The translations under genes were made by a program, and so were the position numbers. Of a stretch of 64,000 nucleotides of DNA, positions 24,423-32,710 are shown one piece after another. Positions within the stretch are counted from its first letter, which is position 1, and the number at the start of each line of letters is the position of its first letter. Where the stretch lies: positions 11,238-75,237 of the forward strand of contig CAAEEB010000089.1 of assembly GCA_900754745.1 (NCBI GenBank). Reading direction: 5' to 3'. The stretch is from an uncultured Collinsella sp. Lineage in GTDB: Bacteria > Actinomycetota > Coriobacteriia > Coriobacteriales > Coriobacteriaceae. The notes beneath the pieces are model-generated. The model saw only the letters and a list, made by a program, of their open reading frames with translations. It did not search any database and had not been told where the DNA came from.

Positions 24423-26065
24423 TGGCTCGGTTTGATAGGGGCTCGGTGTCGGGCGTGGCGTGCGGCTCGGATGTGCCGGCGATTGAGGTTCGGGGTTTGA
24501 GCTTTGCCTATCCCGGGGCTGACGCTGCAGTGCTCGAGGGGCTCGACTGGTCTGTTCCCCAAGGTGCGTTTGCGCTGTTGGTTGGTGGTACCGGGTCGGG
24601 TAAGTCGACGCTGCTGTCGTTGCTCAAGCCCGAGATCGCCCCGGCGGGCGAGCTTGCCGGCGAGCGGCGTGTGCTTGGCGAGTCCGTTGCCGACATGGAC
24701 GTTCGCACGTCTGTGGAACGCGTGGGATACGTGTTCCAGGATCCCGAGAACCAGATTGTGTGCGAGACCGTGTGGCACGAGATGGCGTTTGGCCTGGAAA
24801 ACCTGGGCCTAGCGCCCGATGAGATGCGCCGCCGTGTTGCCGAGACTAGCTATTTCTTTGGGTTAGAGGATTGGCTCCACCGCGATACCGACACGCTCTC
24901 GGGTGGTCGCAAACAACTGCTGTCGTTGGCCGCCATCCTGGCGCTGCGCCCGCACCTGCTGCTGCTCGACGAGCCCACGTCTCAGCTCGATCCCGTTGCC
25001 GAGAAGAATTTTCTGCACGCGCTGTTTCGCGTGAACCGTGAGCTGGGCTGCACGGTTGTTGTGGCTACGCATCAACCGCGGCCGATGCTCGAGTATGCGA
25101 CGTGTGCGTACCGGATTGAGAGCGGTCGCGTGCGCGAGGTGGCGGATATGGCTTCTTTGGGACGCCGAGAATCGCTGTTTTCCGATGACATGTTGGGGTG
25201 GGGTGCCATCCGATGTGCAAAAAACGGAGTATTCAGCAGGCGTGAGGACAATTTGGGCTCTCTGGAGCCGCCCGGGGACGTATCGAGCGCGAAAAAAAGT
25301 TCGGAATTGGACAAATCGTCCGAATTTGTGGCGCAAACGTCGCTCGAGAACGGCTCGGAAGCCTTTCCGCGCACGGATGGAAGCAGAATACTCCAAAAAA
25401 TGCACGGCGGGTCGGCTACCACCCTGTCGGAAGGCTGGTTTCGCTACGATCGCGCTAGCGGTTGGGTGCTGCGCGGGCTCGATGTGACGTTTTCAGCCGG
25501 CGCGGTGCATGCGGTCGTGGGCGGAAACGGCTGTGGCAAGTCGACGATGCTCTCGGTGCTGGCCAAGACGGCTAAGCTGCAGCGTGGCCGCATAGTGCGT
25601 GGGACGGCCTCGGCGGCACTGCTGCCACAGAATCCCAAGGCATTGCTGGTCGCCGAAACGGTGCGCGACGAGCTGATGGAATGGGCTTCGACCTGCGGAT
25701 ATGACGAGAACTTGGCGCGGGAGCGTGCGGCGCAACTGGGACTGGACGGCTTGGAGGCGCGTCACCCGTACGATCTTTCGGGCGGTCAGCGCCAGCTGCT
25801 TGCGTTGGCAAAGCTGCTGTTGATTGGTCCGGAGCTGCTGCTGCTTGATGAGCCCACCAAGGGCCTTGATCTGGCAAGTCGCTGCATTATCGCCCGAGCC
25901 CTGCGCGAGCATGCGCAGACCGGCGGCACCGTCATCATGGCCACGCACGACTTGGACTTTGCCGAGCAGGTGTCCGACGACGTCGCCATGATGTTCGACG
26001 GCGAGATCGCCTGCATGGAGCCTCCGGCAGATTTCTTTGCCGACAACGTTTTCTACAGGGCGTGA
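24422..26065 (+). CDS. ECF transporter, fused double ATPase (A plus A')
   Basis: 547 residues with two ABC domains on one chain. Domain 1 (about 20-240) has Walker A GGTGSGKST at 55-63, VFQDPENQIV, LSGGRKQ and LLLLDEPTSQLD. Domain 2 (about 335-545) has GGNGCGKST near 368, LLPQNPKALL, LSGGQRQ and LLLLDEPTKGLD. They are joined by a Ser/Glu-rich linker (about 255-330) of visibly lower GC. Most ECF modules have two separate ATPases, so this is the fused form. It powers the S component encoded next. Confidence 0.92.
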   Translation: MARFDRGSVSGVACGSDVPAIEVRGLSFAYPGADAAVLEGLDWSVPQGAFALLVGGTGSGKSTLLSLLKPEIAPAGELAGERRVLGESVADMDVRTSVERVGYVFQDPENQIVCETVWHEMAFGLENLGLAPDEMRRRVAETSYFFGLEDWLHRDTDTLSGGRKQLLSLAAILALRPHLLLLDEPTSQLDPVAEKNFLHALFRVNRELGCTVVVATHQPRPMLEYATCAYRIESGRVREVADMASLGRRESLFSDDMLGWGAIRCAKNGVFSRREDNLGSLEPPGDVSSAKKSSELDKSSEFVAQTSLENGSEAFPRTDGSRILQKMHGGSATTLSEGWFRYDRASGWVLRGLDVTFSAGAVHAVVGGNGCGKSTMLSVLAKTAKLQRGRIVRGTASAALLPQNPKALLVAETVRDELMEWASTCGYDENLARERAAQLGLDGLEARHPYDLSGGQRQLLALAKLLLIGPELLLLDEPTKGLDLASRCIIARALREHAQTGGTVIMATHDLDFAEQVSDDVAMMFDGEIACMEPPADFFADNVFYRA

Positions 26066-26069
26066 TGGA

Positions 26070-26783
26070 ATGACGGATCATCGCGCTTCGCGCTTACTCA
26101 CAAAAATGGAGATTCCGCTGCTCCTGGCTGTGCCGGCAGTGATGACTGCGGCGTTGCTGGCGGGCATTGAGCAGGCGGCGCTTGCCATGCTGGTTGTAGT
26201 GGCGCTCGTGCTCGCACTGTTCTTTGCGGGCTATGAGACATCACGTCCAGGCCTGCGCCAAATCATGCCCACGCTGGTGCTGGCGGCGCTGGCCGCGGCG
26301 GGGCGCATCCTGTTTGGCCCCATTCCCGACTTTAAGCCCGTGAGCGCTATCGCCATTATCGCGGGTGCGACACTTGGCCGTCGCAATGGTTTTATGGTCG
26401 GCGCGTTGGCAGCGCTGACCAGTAATTTCTTTTTTGGACAGGGCATGTGGACGCCGTGGCAGATGTATGCCTGGGGTCTGGTGGGCTATATCGGTGGCGC
26501 GCTGGCGCATGCGGGTGCGTTCGACCGCGCGGATGGAACCGTGCGATTGCCGGCGCTGTTGGCGTATGGCTTTGCGTCGGGCCTGCTGTATGGCGTCGTG
26601 ATCAACGCGTATGACATCATCGGTTTTGTGCAGCCGCTCACCTGGGCAGGCGCTGTAGCGCGTCTTGCTACGGCGGTGCCGTTCGACATCATGCATAGCC
26701 TCGCGACCTGCGTGTTTTTGGCCGCTCTGTACAAGCCCTGGTGTCGCCGCATCAACCGTGTCGTCGTGAAGTACGGGCTGTAG
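26070..26783 (+). CDS. ECF transporter substrate-binding S component
   Basis: 237 residues with about six membrane segments. Start ATG 26070 lies 4 bp after the ATPase stop. The pattern GPIPDFKPVSAIAIIAGATLGRRNGFMVGALAALTSN followed by FFFGQGMWTPWQMYAWGL is typical of one class of S components. I associate that class with cobalamin or related vitamins in actinobacteria and firmicutes, but this is uncertain. No cobalamin riboswitch is visible upstream of the operon to support it. The S subunit gives the importer its specificity. Confidence 0.82.
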   Translation: MTDHRASRLLTKMEIPLLLAVPAVMTAALLAGIEQAALAMLVVVALVLALFFAGYETSRPGLRQIMPTLVLAALAAAGRILFGPIPDFKPVSAIAIIAGATLGRRNGFMVGALAALTSNFFFGQGMWTPWQMYAWGLVGYIGGALAHAGAFDRADGTVRLPALLAYGFASGLLYGVVINAYDIIGFVQPLTWAGAVARLATAVPFDIMHSLATCVFLAALYKPWCRRINRVVVKYGL

Positions 26784-26829
26784 TGGCGGTTGCACCGGGG
26801 CGGGAATTAATGCTGCCTTGGTGCCATAT

Positions 26830-26983
26830 CAAAACTATGCCGGTTTACGGGGCTGAATTGACGCAGACCGATCATACCGGCATTTTTCGAAAATAGACAA
26901 GCCGTCTACCTGCGGCTTTATTTTGCTCGAATTGCGCGTGGTTGGAGGCTCGCGATTCGGCCCCGTAAACCGGCATAGTTTTG
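26830..26983. repeat. 154-bp palindromic element B1
   Basis: Outer arms: ACTATGCCGGTTTACGGGGC and its exact complement. The core has TCTACCTGCGG, the conserved centre, here in reverse orientation relative to B2 and C1. It occupies the gap (26784-27070) between the ECF S gene and exoA. Confidence 0.85.
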
Positions 26984-27028
26984 AAACGGGCCGACTCGTA
27001 TGACGGTCGCAGCGGGCTCCAAAAGGCT

Positions 27029-27065
27029 AAATGACCAGTTTTCCTCCGTCTCCGGGGGATCATTT
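27029..27065 (-). repeat. Companion hairpin M1 next to element B1
   Basis: On the minus strand AAATGATCC and GGTCATTT flank CCCGGAGACGGAGGAAAAC. It starts 5 bp after the exoA stop. Near copies at 47257-47293 and 55043-55077 also sit beside 154-bp elements. Confidence 0.65.
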
Positions 27066-27070
27066 GGGGG

Positions 27071-27889
27071 TTAGAGCTCCAGGGCGAGGGTGACGGGGCA
27101 GTGATCGCTGCCGAAGATGTCGCCGCGGATGCCGGTGCCGCGTACGTTGCCGGCGATTACGTCGCTTACCAGGAAGTAGTCGATGCGCCAGCCTGCGTTG
27201 TTCTTGCGGGCATTAAAGCGGTAGCTCCACCAGCTGTAGACGCCCTCGACGTCCGGATTGGCCGCGCGCCAGGTGTCGGTGAAACCGGCGTCGAGCAGCT
27301 CGGTAAACTTGCCGCGCTCCTCGTCCGAAAAGCCTGCGTTGCCGCGGTTGGACTTGGGGTTCTTAAGGTCGATCTCCTCGTGAGCCACGTTAAAGTCGCC
27401 GCAGGTTACGACGGGCTTGCCGGTTTCGCGCTCAAGCGCGTTCAAAAAGCGGCGGTAGGCATCGTCCCAAGCCATGCGTACATCGATGCGCGCGAGCTCG
27501 TTTTGGGCGTTGGGCGTATAGACGTCCACGAACCAAAACTTGTCGAACTCGAGCGCGCAGACGCGGCCCTCGGTTGCGGCTTGGGCGACGAGCTCGGCCG
27601 CCTCGCCCTCGTCGGCGTAGGGCAGTAGTGCATCGGCGCACAGTACGCGCAGCGGTTCCTTGCGGCTAAAGACCGCGGTGCCCGAGTAGCCCTTGCGCTC
27701 GGCGTAGCTCCAGGTTTGGTGATAGCCGGGCAGGTCGATATCGACCTGGCCCTCCTGCAGCTTGGTCTCTTGCAGCGCTAGGATATCGACATTGAGCCCC
27801 TGCGCGATCTGAATAAAGCTCGGGTCCTTTTTGAGCACGGCGCGCAGGCCGTTGACGTTCCACGAGGCGAAAGTGTAAGTCTGAGGCAT
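27071..27889 (-). CDS. Exodeoxyribonuclease III / AP endonuclease
   Basis: 272 residues, ExoA/XthA type, a Mg-dependent DNA repair nuclease that nicks at abasic sites. Motifs in order: FASWNVNGLRA, LALQETKLQ (metal-binding Glu), VYTPNAQ, CGDFNVAHEEIDL (catalytic Asp/Asn), WWSYRFNARKNNAGWRIDYF and the terminal GSDHCPV with the catalytic His. AAAGGA lies 6 nt before the ATG. It is divergent from the sirtuin gene. Confidence 0.95.
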   Translation of the reverse strand: MPQTYTFASWNVNGLRAVLKKDPSFIQIAQGLNVDILALQETKLQEGQVDIDLPGYHQTWSYAERKGYSGTAVFSRKEPLRVLCADALLPYADEGEAAELVAQAATEGRVCALEFDKFWFVDVYTPNAQNELARIDVRMAWDDAYRRFLNALERETGKPVVTCGDFNVAHEEIDLKNPKSNRGNAGFSDEERGKFTELLDAGFTDTWRAANPDVEGVYSWWSYRFNARKNNAGWRIDYFLVSDVIAGNVRGTGIRGDIFGSDHCPVTLALEL

Positions 27890-28002
27890 GGTGTCCTTTC
27901 GACGGGGTTGGCAGGCTTAAGATTAACGCAACAAGAGCGGGGCGGAGTCCGCGAGTGATAGTGCGAACGCCGCCGTCCCGGAGACACGGACGGAGGACAT
28001 AT

Positions 28003-28755
28003 ATGACGCAGGCAATATCGGACCCCAAACAGGCCTCCGCCGCGCTGGCGGAGCTGTTCGAAACCCATAGCCACGTGGTCTTCTTTGGAGGCGCGGGCGT
28101 TTCCACGGCAAGCGGCATCCCCGATTTCCGCAGCGTGGACGGCCTGTATCACCAGCGGTTTTCCTACCCGCCCGAGACTATGCTTTCGCACAGCTTCTAC
28201 GAAGCGCATCCGGCGGAGTTTTTCGACTTCTACCGGACCAAGATGATCGCCCCTAACGCCAAGCCTAACCACTGCCACGCCAAGCTGGCGGAGCTGGAGC
28301 GCGCCGGCAAGCTCGACGCCGTGGTGACGCAAAATATCGACGGCCTGCACCAGATGGCCGGCTCGCAGCGCGTGTTCGAACTGCACGGCTCGGTCCACCG
28401 CAATATCTGCCAGACGTGCGGCGCGGTCTACAGCGCCGAATGGATTTGCGCACGCGAGCACGAGGATGCCGCGGGCGTGCCCGTGTGCCCTGCGTGCGGC
28501 GGTCGCATCAAGCCCGATGTGGTCCTCTACGAAGAGCCGCTCGATGAGCGTGTGCTTGCCGGCGCCGTCGCTGCCATCGCCGCAGCCGACGCCCTCGTCG
28601 TGGGCGGAACCTCGCTCGTAGTGTATCCGGCAGCGGGCCTCACGCGCTACTTTACCGGCGATACGCTGGCCATTTGCAATTTGGTTCCCACCGATCAGGA
28701 CGCAAATGCCGACCTGCTGATTTCTTGCGACATCGCGGCCGCGTTTGCGTTCTAG
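28003..28755 (+). CDS. NAD-dependent protein deacylase (sirtuin)
   Basis: 250 residues. ATG 28003 is preceded by GGAGGA; the earlier in-frame start lacks a ribosome site. NAD-binding GAGVSTASGIPDFRS near 25-39, the catalytic TQNIDGLHQ and His in LHGS, and a zinc site (CQTC and CPAC) are all present. It has a YHQRFSYPPE segment typical of class U/III bacterial sirtuins. It removes acyl groups from protein lysines using NAD. A TACAAT box and the folP gene follow directly. Confidence 0.94.
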   Translation: MTQAISDPKQASAALAELFETHSHVVFFGGAGVSTASGIPDFRSVDGLYHQRFSYPPETMLSHSFYEAHPAEFFDFYRTKMIAPNAKPNHCHAKLAELERAGKLDAVVTQNIDGLHQMAGSQRVFELHGSVHRNICQTCGAVYSAEWICAREHEDAAGVPVCPACGGRIKPDVVLYEEPLDERVLAGAVAAIAAADALVVGGTSLVVYPAAGLTRYFTGDTLAICNLVPTDQDANADLLISCDIAAAFAF

Positions 28756-28769
28756 CCCGCGCGCGCGGA

Positions 28770-28775
28770 TACAAT
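28770..28775 (+). promoter_or_regulatory. Candidate -10 box upstream of the folP-folK gene
   Basis: TACAAT 75-80 bp before the start codon in an otherwise GC-rich gap. No clear -35 box. Confidence 0.3.
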
Positions 28776-28849
28776 AGAAAGACTGATTGCAAAGCGACCC
28801 CGCCGCCAGCGCCCGAGCGCGGCGGCGTGGGCATTTTAGGAGGATGTTC

Positions 28850-30589
28850 ATGGCGAACGACAGCAAGACATGGCGGTGCGGAAAGTACGAGCTCAGCTTT
28901 GACCGTCCGCGCATCATGGGCGTCCTCAACGTGACGCCCGATTCGTTTAGCGACGGCGGTGAGCACTTCGACCAGGATGCCGCTATCGAGTACGGCCTGG
29001 CGATGCTCGATGCCGGCGCCGACATCATCGACGTGGGCGGCGAGTCCACGCGCCCCGGCTTTACCCCGGTCAACCCCGACGAGGAAGCGCGTCGCGTGCT
29101 GCCCGTCGTGCGCGCGCTCGCCAAAGAGGGCGCCATCGTCTCGATCGATACACGTCATGTGGCGGTTGCCAAGGCGGCTGTGCGCTGCGGTGCTTCGATT
29201 GTCAACGACGTGACGGGCTTCACCGATCCCAAAATGGTTGAGTTCGTTAAGACGAGCACCTGCGGCGTCATCGTAATGCACGCCGGCGAGGTCGCCGCAC
29301 CCGCACGCACGCACGCGACGGTGCAGCTTGATACCTCGGCTGCGGCGTTTGTTGCCGAGAAGGCACGCGAAGCGGCTGCCGAGGCCGCGCGCGAGGCCGA
29401 AAAGCCGGCCCGTCGCCGTCGCGGCAAGTTGCTGGGCGAGCCCAAGGCTGAGGCCAAGCTTCCGGGCGGTGTGGTACAGCCCTCGCTGCCGTTTGGCGAG
29501 CCGGAGCCCGCGCCCGAGCCTGCGGTCGAGCAGAAGACGCCGGCAGCCGAGCAGGCTGCCCCTGCCGCCGAGACTGCAGAGCCCGAGACCGTGCCCGCAG
29601 CTACCGAAGCCGCACCAGAGCCCAGCGACCACCTGGCCGCCATGATGCGCCGCAGCGCCCGCCGCGAGGAAGCCTACGTGCCTACCTCGCAGCTCCGCCG
29701 CTTTACCCTGCCCGATTCTGCGCCCATCATGCGCCGCGTCATGGGCTTTCTGTCCGACCAGGCCCGCACGCTCATTCATGCCGGCGTGTCGCGCGACCGT
29801 ATCTGCATCGATCCCGGCCCGGGCTTTGGCAAGACGGCCAATGAGGATATCGTCATCCAGCGCGAGACCGCCAAGATGGCGTCGCTGGGCTATCCGCTCA
29901 TGTGCGCCGTGTCGCGCAAGCGCTTTGTGGGCGCCGTCTCGGGCGTGACCGAGGCCGCCGAGCGCGATGCCGCCACGTTTGGTGTGTGCCTGGGCGCCAT
30001 CCAGGCCGGCGCCAACATCGTGCGCGTACATGACGTTGCGGGCTTTGCGCAGTTCCTGAACGGTTACTGGGCCGTTGCCAAACCGCAACCGCGCCGCGCG
30101 TTTGTGGCCGTGGGTTCCAACCTGGGGCATCGCTGCGACAACATTCGCGCTGCGCGCGACATGATTGCCGAGATTCCGCTGACCTGCGTGTCCAACTGCT
30201 CGCGCATCTACGAGAGCGAGCCGGCCTACGAGACGCGCCAGGACGCGTTTGCCAACGCCGTCATCGAGATCAAGACCGAGCTGGCTCCACTGGTGCTGCT
30301 CGACGAGCTTATGAAGATCGAGGCCGAGCTGGGGCGTGACCGTTCCAAAAAGGCCAAGGCAAACGGCCCGCGCACCATCGACTTGGACCTGCTGTGGATG
30401 GACGGCGAGACCCACGGCGGCAAGAAGCTGCGCCTGCCGCATCCGCTGATTGGCGAGCGCGACTTTGTGCTGGTGCCGCTCGAGGACCTGATGCACGACC
30501 CGGCGCGGTTCTTCCGCTACAACGGCGTCGAGGTCAAGGAGCCCGAGGATCGCGTGGGCCATATCGTGGGCGAATTGGGGCGTATGTAG
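28850..30589 (+). CDS. folP-folK: Dihydropteroate synthase / HPPK fusion with a large low-complexity insert
   Basis: 579 residues. ATG 28850 lies 6 nt after AGGAGG. The DHPS part has GVLNVTPDSFSDGG at 24-37, DVGGESTRPG at 61-70, SIDT near 98 and IVND near 117. It then has IVMHAGE at 141-147. The remainder, DPGPGFGKT (321-329), SRK and RVHD, comes only after ~140 residues of Ala/Glu/Pro/Arg-rich sequence (about 147-285). The HPPK part (about 417-555) has VGSNLGHRCDNI, ESEPAYE and GPRTIDLDLL. The two activities make 7,8-dihydropteroate in folate synthesis. In standard DHPS the MHAGE loop and the DPG strand are only about 40-50 residues apart, so the insert is unusual. The next gene starts at the base after its stop. 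Confidence 0.93.
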   Translation: MANDSKTWRCGKYELSFDRPRIMGVLNVTPDSFSDGGEHFDQDAAIEYGLAMLDAGADIIDVGGESTRPGFTPVNPDEEARRVLPVVRALAKEGAIVSIDTRHVAVAKAAVRCGASIVNDVTGFTDPKMVEFVKTSTCGVIVMHAGEVAAPARTHATVQLDTSAAAFVAEKAREAAAEAAREAEKPARRRRGKLLGEPKAEAKLPGGVVQPSLPFGEPEPAPEPAVEQKTPAAEQAAPAAETAEPETVPAATEAAPEPSDHLAAMMRRSARREEAYVPTSQLRRFTLPDSAPIMRRVMGFLSDQARTLIHAGVSRDRICIDPGPGFGKTANEDIVIQRETAKMASLGYPLMCAVSRKRFVGAVSGVTEAAERDAATFGVCLGAIQAGANIVRVHDVAGFAQFLNGYWAVAKPQPRRAFVAVGSNLGHRCDNIRAARDMIAEIPLTCVSNCSRIYESEPAYETRQDAFANAVIEIKTELAPLVLLDELMKIEAELGRDRSKKAKANGPRTIDLDLLWMDGETHGGKKLRLPHPLIGERDFVLVPLEDLMHDPARFFRYNGVEVKEPEDRVGHIVGELGRM

Positions 30590-31291
30590 ATGATCGAGAT
30601 GAATGCTGTTGCCGCCGGTACCGAGCTCGACGCGGCGCGTGACGCGGGCCGCGAGGGCGTGTCCGCGGGCTGGTGCGCGTGGAGCGTGGGCGATGCTTTG
30701 CTGACGTTTTCGCTGGTTGTGCGCCCCGATGTGAATATGCACGCCTTCCACGGCCTGCCGTTTGTGGCCGCGATGGGCATGATGGACGCGCTCGTGGGCA
30801 CGGCTTCGACGCCGGGCCTGGGCCTTGCCGGCAAGGTGGGCATCCAGTGGCCGAGCGACATCGTGTGTGGCGCGCCTGCGTTTGAGACGTCGCTCGCGCG
30901 CGTCGCCGTCAACGGCGGTGCCGGTGCCGCGGGCATGTTCGGTGCCGTGACGGTGGATATTGAGCGCGCGGCGCTGGGCGAGCTTGGCGTGGATGTTGCT
31001 GACGAAGCGCTGGTCGAGGCATTAGCCACCGCCGTGTTGACCCGCGTGGACGCCTGGGCGGTTGTCGCCAACACGCCACAGGGTGCTGCCGGTCCGTTGG
31101 CTCCCGTGCTGGGCGAGTACTTCGACATGGTGCCGCTGCTCGGTCGCCAAGTTGCGGCGGTGTCGCCCAACGGCCTGCCACTTGCGGTCGGTGTGTTTGC
31201 GGGCCTGGACATCTGGGGTCGCGCGACCATTAAGACCGACGCCGGCGAGCAAGAGTTTCCGCCCGAGGCCGTACGCATCCGCGGTCTGTAG
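30590..31291 (+). CDS. Biotin/lipoate ligase-like protein, truncated and with altered active site
   Basis: 233 residues. The pattern AGREGVSAGWCAWSVGDALLTFSLVVRP aligns with the region of BirA that normally reads GRGRxGRxW then SxxxRP. VGIQWPSDIV corresponds to the KWPND motif. Compared with a full ligase, the ~80 N-terminal residues of the catalytic domain and the GRGR core are missing or changed, and the catalytic Lys of KWPND is Gln. No HTH domain is present. It begins directly after the folP-folK stop and faces coaX, a gene often found beside birA. It may be a degenerate or repurposed ligase; I doubt normal biotinylation activity. Confidence 0.6.
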   Translation: MIEMNAVAAGTELDAARDAGREGVSAGWCAWSVGDALLTFSLVVRPDVNMHAFHGLPFVAAMGMMDALVGTASTPGLGLAGKVGIQWPSDIVCGAPAFETSLARVAVNGGAGAAGMFGAVTVDIERAALGELGVDVADEALVEALATAVLTRVDAWAVVANTPQGAAGPLAPVLGEYFDMVPLLGRQVAAVSPNGLPLAVGVFAGLDIWGRATIKTDAGEQEFPPEAVRIRGL

Positions 31292-31388
31292 CGCGAGGCG
31301 CCCGCACCCAAAGACAACGATGACAACGAAGCCCTTCTCGGCCTGCACCGGGGAGGGCTTTCGCGTGACTGCAGGGTGGCATCTCGGT

Positions 31389-31431
31389 CCTATTCCTCAA
31401 AACTGAAAATCTTTCGATTTTGAGGAATAGG
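31389..31431. repeat. 43-bp palindrome D1
   Basis: CCTATTCCTCAAAA and TTTTGAGGAATAGG flank CTGAAAATCTTTCGA. A second copy (31474-31516) lies 85 bp further on with the same arms. Confidence 0.8.
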
Positions 31432-31473
31432 AAACATGCACGATATCGCTGTGCTGGGTGTATTCGAGGAGTC

Positions 31474-31516
31474 TCTATTCCTCAAAATTGAAAATATTTC
31501 GTTTTTGAGGAATAGA
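31474..31516. repeat. 43-bp palindrome D2
   Basis: TCTATTCCTCAAAA and TTTTGAGGAATAGA flank TTGAAAATATTTCGT. The terminal pair is changed on both sides relative to D1 (C-G there, T-A here), so pairing is kept. Confidence 0.8.
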
Positions 31517-31531
31517 CTTGGCGAACGTTTG

Positions 31532-31571
31532 CGGGGACTGTGGCATCGGGCGTGCTCGACTTAGGTCCCCG
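31532..31571 (-). terminator. Hairpin at the coaX 3' end
   Basis: CGGGGAC and GTCCCCG (31532-31538 / 31565-31571) with a long GC-rich loop; no T tract. It begins 3 bp after the coaX stop and belongs loosely to the GGGGAC-type hairpins. Confidence 0.4.
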
Positions 31572-31573
31572 TC

Positions 31574-32347
31574 CTACCCCAGCTCCTGCATGCGGCGGTA
31601 GATTTCGCAGATACCCTTGATGGTGAGCTGTCCGTCGACCGCGTCGAATGCGTCGGTCGAATCGGCGACGATGCTGGCGAGGCCGCCCGTGGCGATAACG
31701 GTGACGTCCTCGCGCCCCAGCTCGCGCTTCATGCGCGCGACCAGGCCCTCGGCCATAGCGGCAGCGCCCGTTACGGCGCCGACCTTGATGCACTCCTCGG
31801 TATCGCGGCCGATGGCGTGCTCGGGCGCCTCGAGCGGCACGCTGGCGAGCTTGGCGGCACGGGCGGCAAGCGCGTCCATGGAGATGCGGATGCCCGGCGC
31901 AATCGCTCCGCCAATGTAATAACCGTCCTCGTCGATGACGTCGATATTGGTTGCGGTGCCAAAGTCCACCACGATCGCTGGGGCGCCGTAGAAGGTCTCG
32001 GCAGCGACGGCGTTGGCGATGCGGTCGGCACCAACGGCCTGGGGGCGCGCCGCCCGCAGCTTGGTCACGGCCGCCGTCTGCGGTCCAATGACGATGGCAT
32101 CTGCCGCGATGCGGTTGGCCACGGCGTGCCACTCGCGCGAGAGCTGCGGCACCACGCCGGCAAAGGCGATCGCGTCGACCGCGCCGAGCGAGAGGTCGTA
32201 CATCTTAAAGAAGCCCATCAGGCGCACGTGGATCTCGTCGGCGGTATAGGAGCGGTCGGTGGGCATGCGCCACGACTGCACCAGCTCGTCTCCGTCAAAC
32301 AGACCCATGGCCGTCTGCGTGTTTCCCATATCGATAGCGAGCAGCAT
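31574..32347 (-). CDS. coaX: Type III pantothenate kinase
   Basis: 257 residues. It phosphorylates pantothenate, the first step of CoA synthesis, and the type III form requires a monovalent cation. ATG 32347 follows CTGGAG by 6 nt. Motifs are LLAIDMGNTQTAMGLF at the N-terminus (phosphate loop), GADRIANAVAA, VDFGTATNIDVID and GAIAPGI. It is convergent with the biotin-ligase-like gene. Confidence 0.95.
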   Translation of the reverse strand: MLLAIDMGNTQTAMGLFDGDELVQSWRMPTDRSYTADEIHVRLMGFFKMYDLSLGAVDAIAFAGVVPQLSREWHAVANRIAADAIVIGPQTAAVTKLRAARPQAVGADRIANAVAAETFYGAPAIVVDFGTATNIDVIDEDGYYIGGAIAPGIRISMDALAARAAKLASVPLEAPEHAIGRDTEECIKVGAVTGAAAMAEGLVARMKRELGREDVTVIATGGLASIVADSTDAFDAVDGQLTIKGICEIYRRMQELG

Positions 32348-32543
32348 GTCTACTCCAGGTGTCGGCGTAAAAGGACGCGCACCATTGTATACGCGCCGCC
32401 GACGGCGCTCGGCTGCGATTCGTTTACGCTGATATGGACTGAGGGGTTTAAATATGAAGGAATTATGCTCTACGAGATTTTCCTTGCCGTTTACCGAACT
32501 CCCACGTAATATTCTTTCTTGCGCACATGAGGCGCCCAGACAT

Positions 32544-32620
32544 TGCGGGGTGGAGCAGTCTGGTAGCTCGCCGGGCTCATAACCCGGAGGTCGTAGGTTC
32601 AAATCCTGCCCCCGCGACCA
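32544..32620 (+). tRNA. Initiator tRNA-Met (CAT anticodon)
   Basis: 77 nt including an encoded CCA. The anticodon loop CTCATAA sits on a stem whose last three pairs are G-C (GGG/CCC), the hallmark of initiator tRNA. The acceptor is T-GCGGGG paired with CCCCGC-G, so the 1:72 pair is a U-G wobble instead of a Watson-Crick pair, consistent with an initiator. T-arm GGTTCAAATCC is intact. Confidence 0.95.
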
Positions 32621-32630
32621 AGAACTTGCA

Positions 32631-32660
32631 GCTCGTCGGCCTAGCCGGCGAGCTTTTTTG
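32631..32660 (+). terminator. Intrinsic terminator after the initiator tRNA
   Basis: GCTCGTCGGC pairs with GCCGGCGAGC, then TTTTTTG. Confidence 0.85.
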
Positions 32661-32710
32661 TTATTCCAGGAACGTTTTTTCGGCCCAATCCTCAACTTCC
32701 CAAACAACAA

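Noticed and set aside
26830..26983. 154-bp elements as ordinary MITEs
   Set aside because: MITE termini should be the most conserved part between copies; here the termini differ between B and C types while the internal pairing and length are kept, and no target duplication is seen. Not excluded, but it explains the data poorly.
28652..30751. 699-codon minus-strand frame over folP-folK
   Set aside because: Antisense shadow; the plus strand has all DHPS and HPPK motifs.
32463..32510. 14-codon frame (MLYEIFLAVYRTPT) before the initiator tRNA
   Set aside because: An AAGGA lies close upstream, but nothing follows that it could lead and length is too short to judge.
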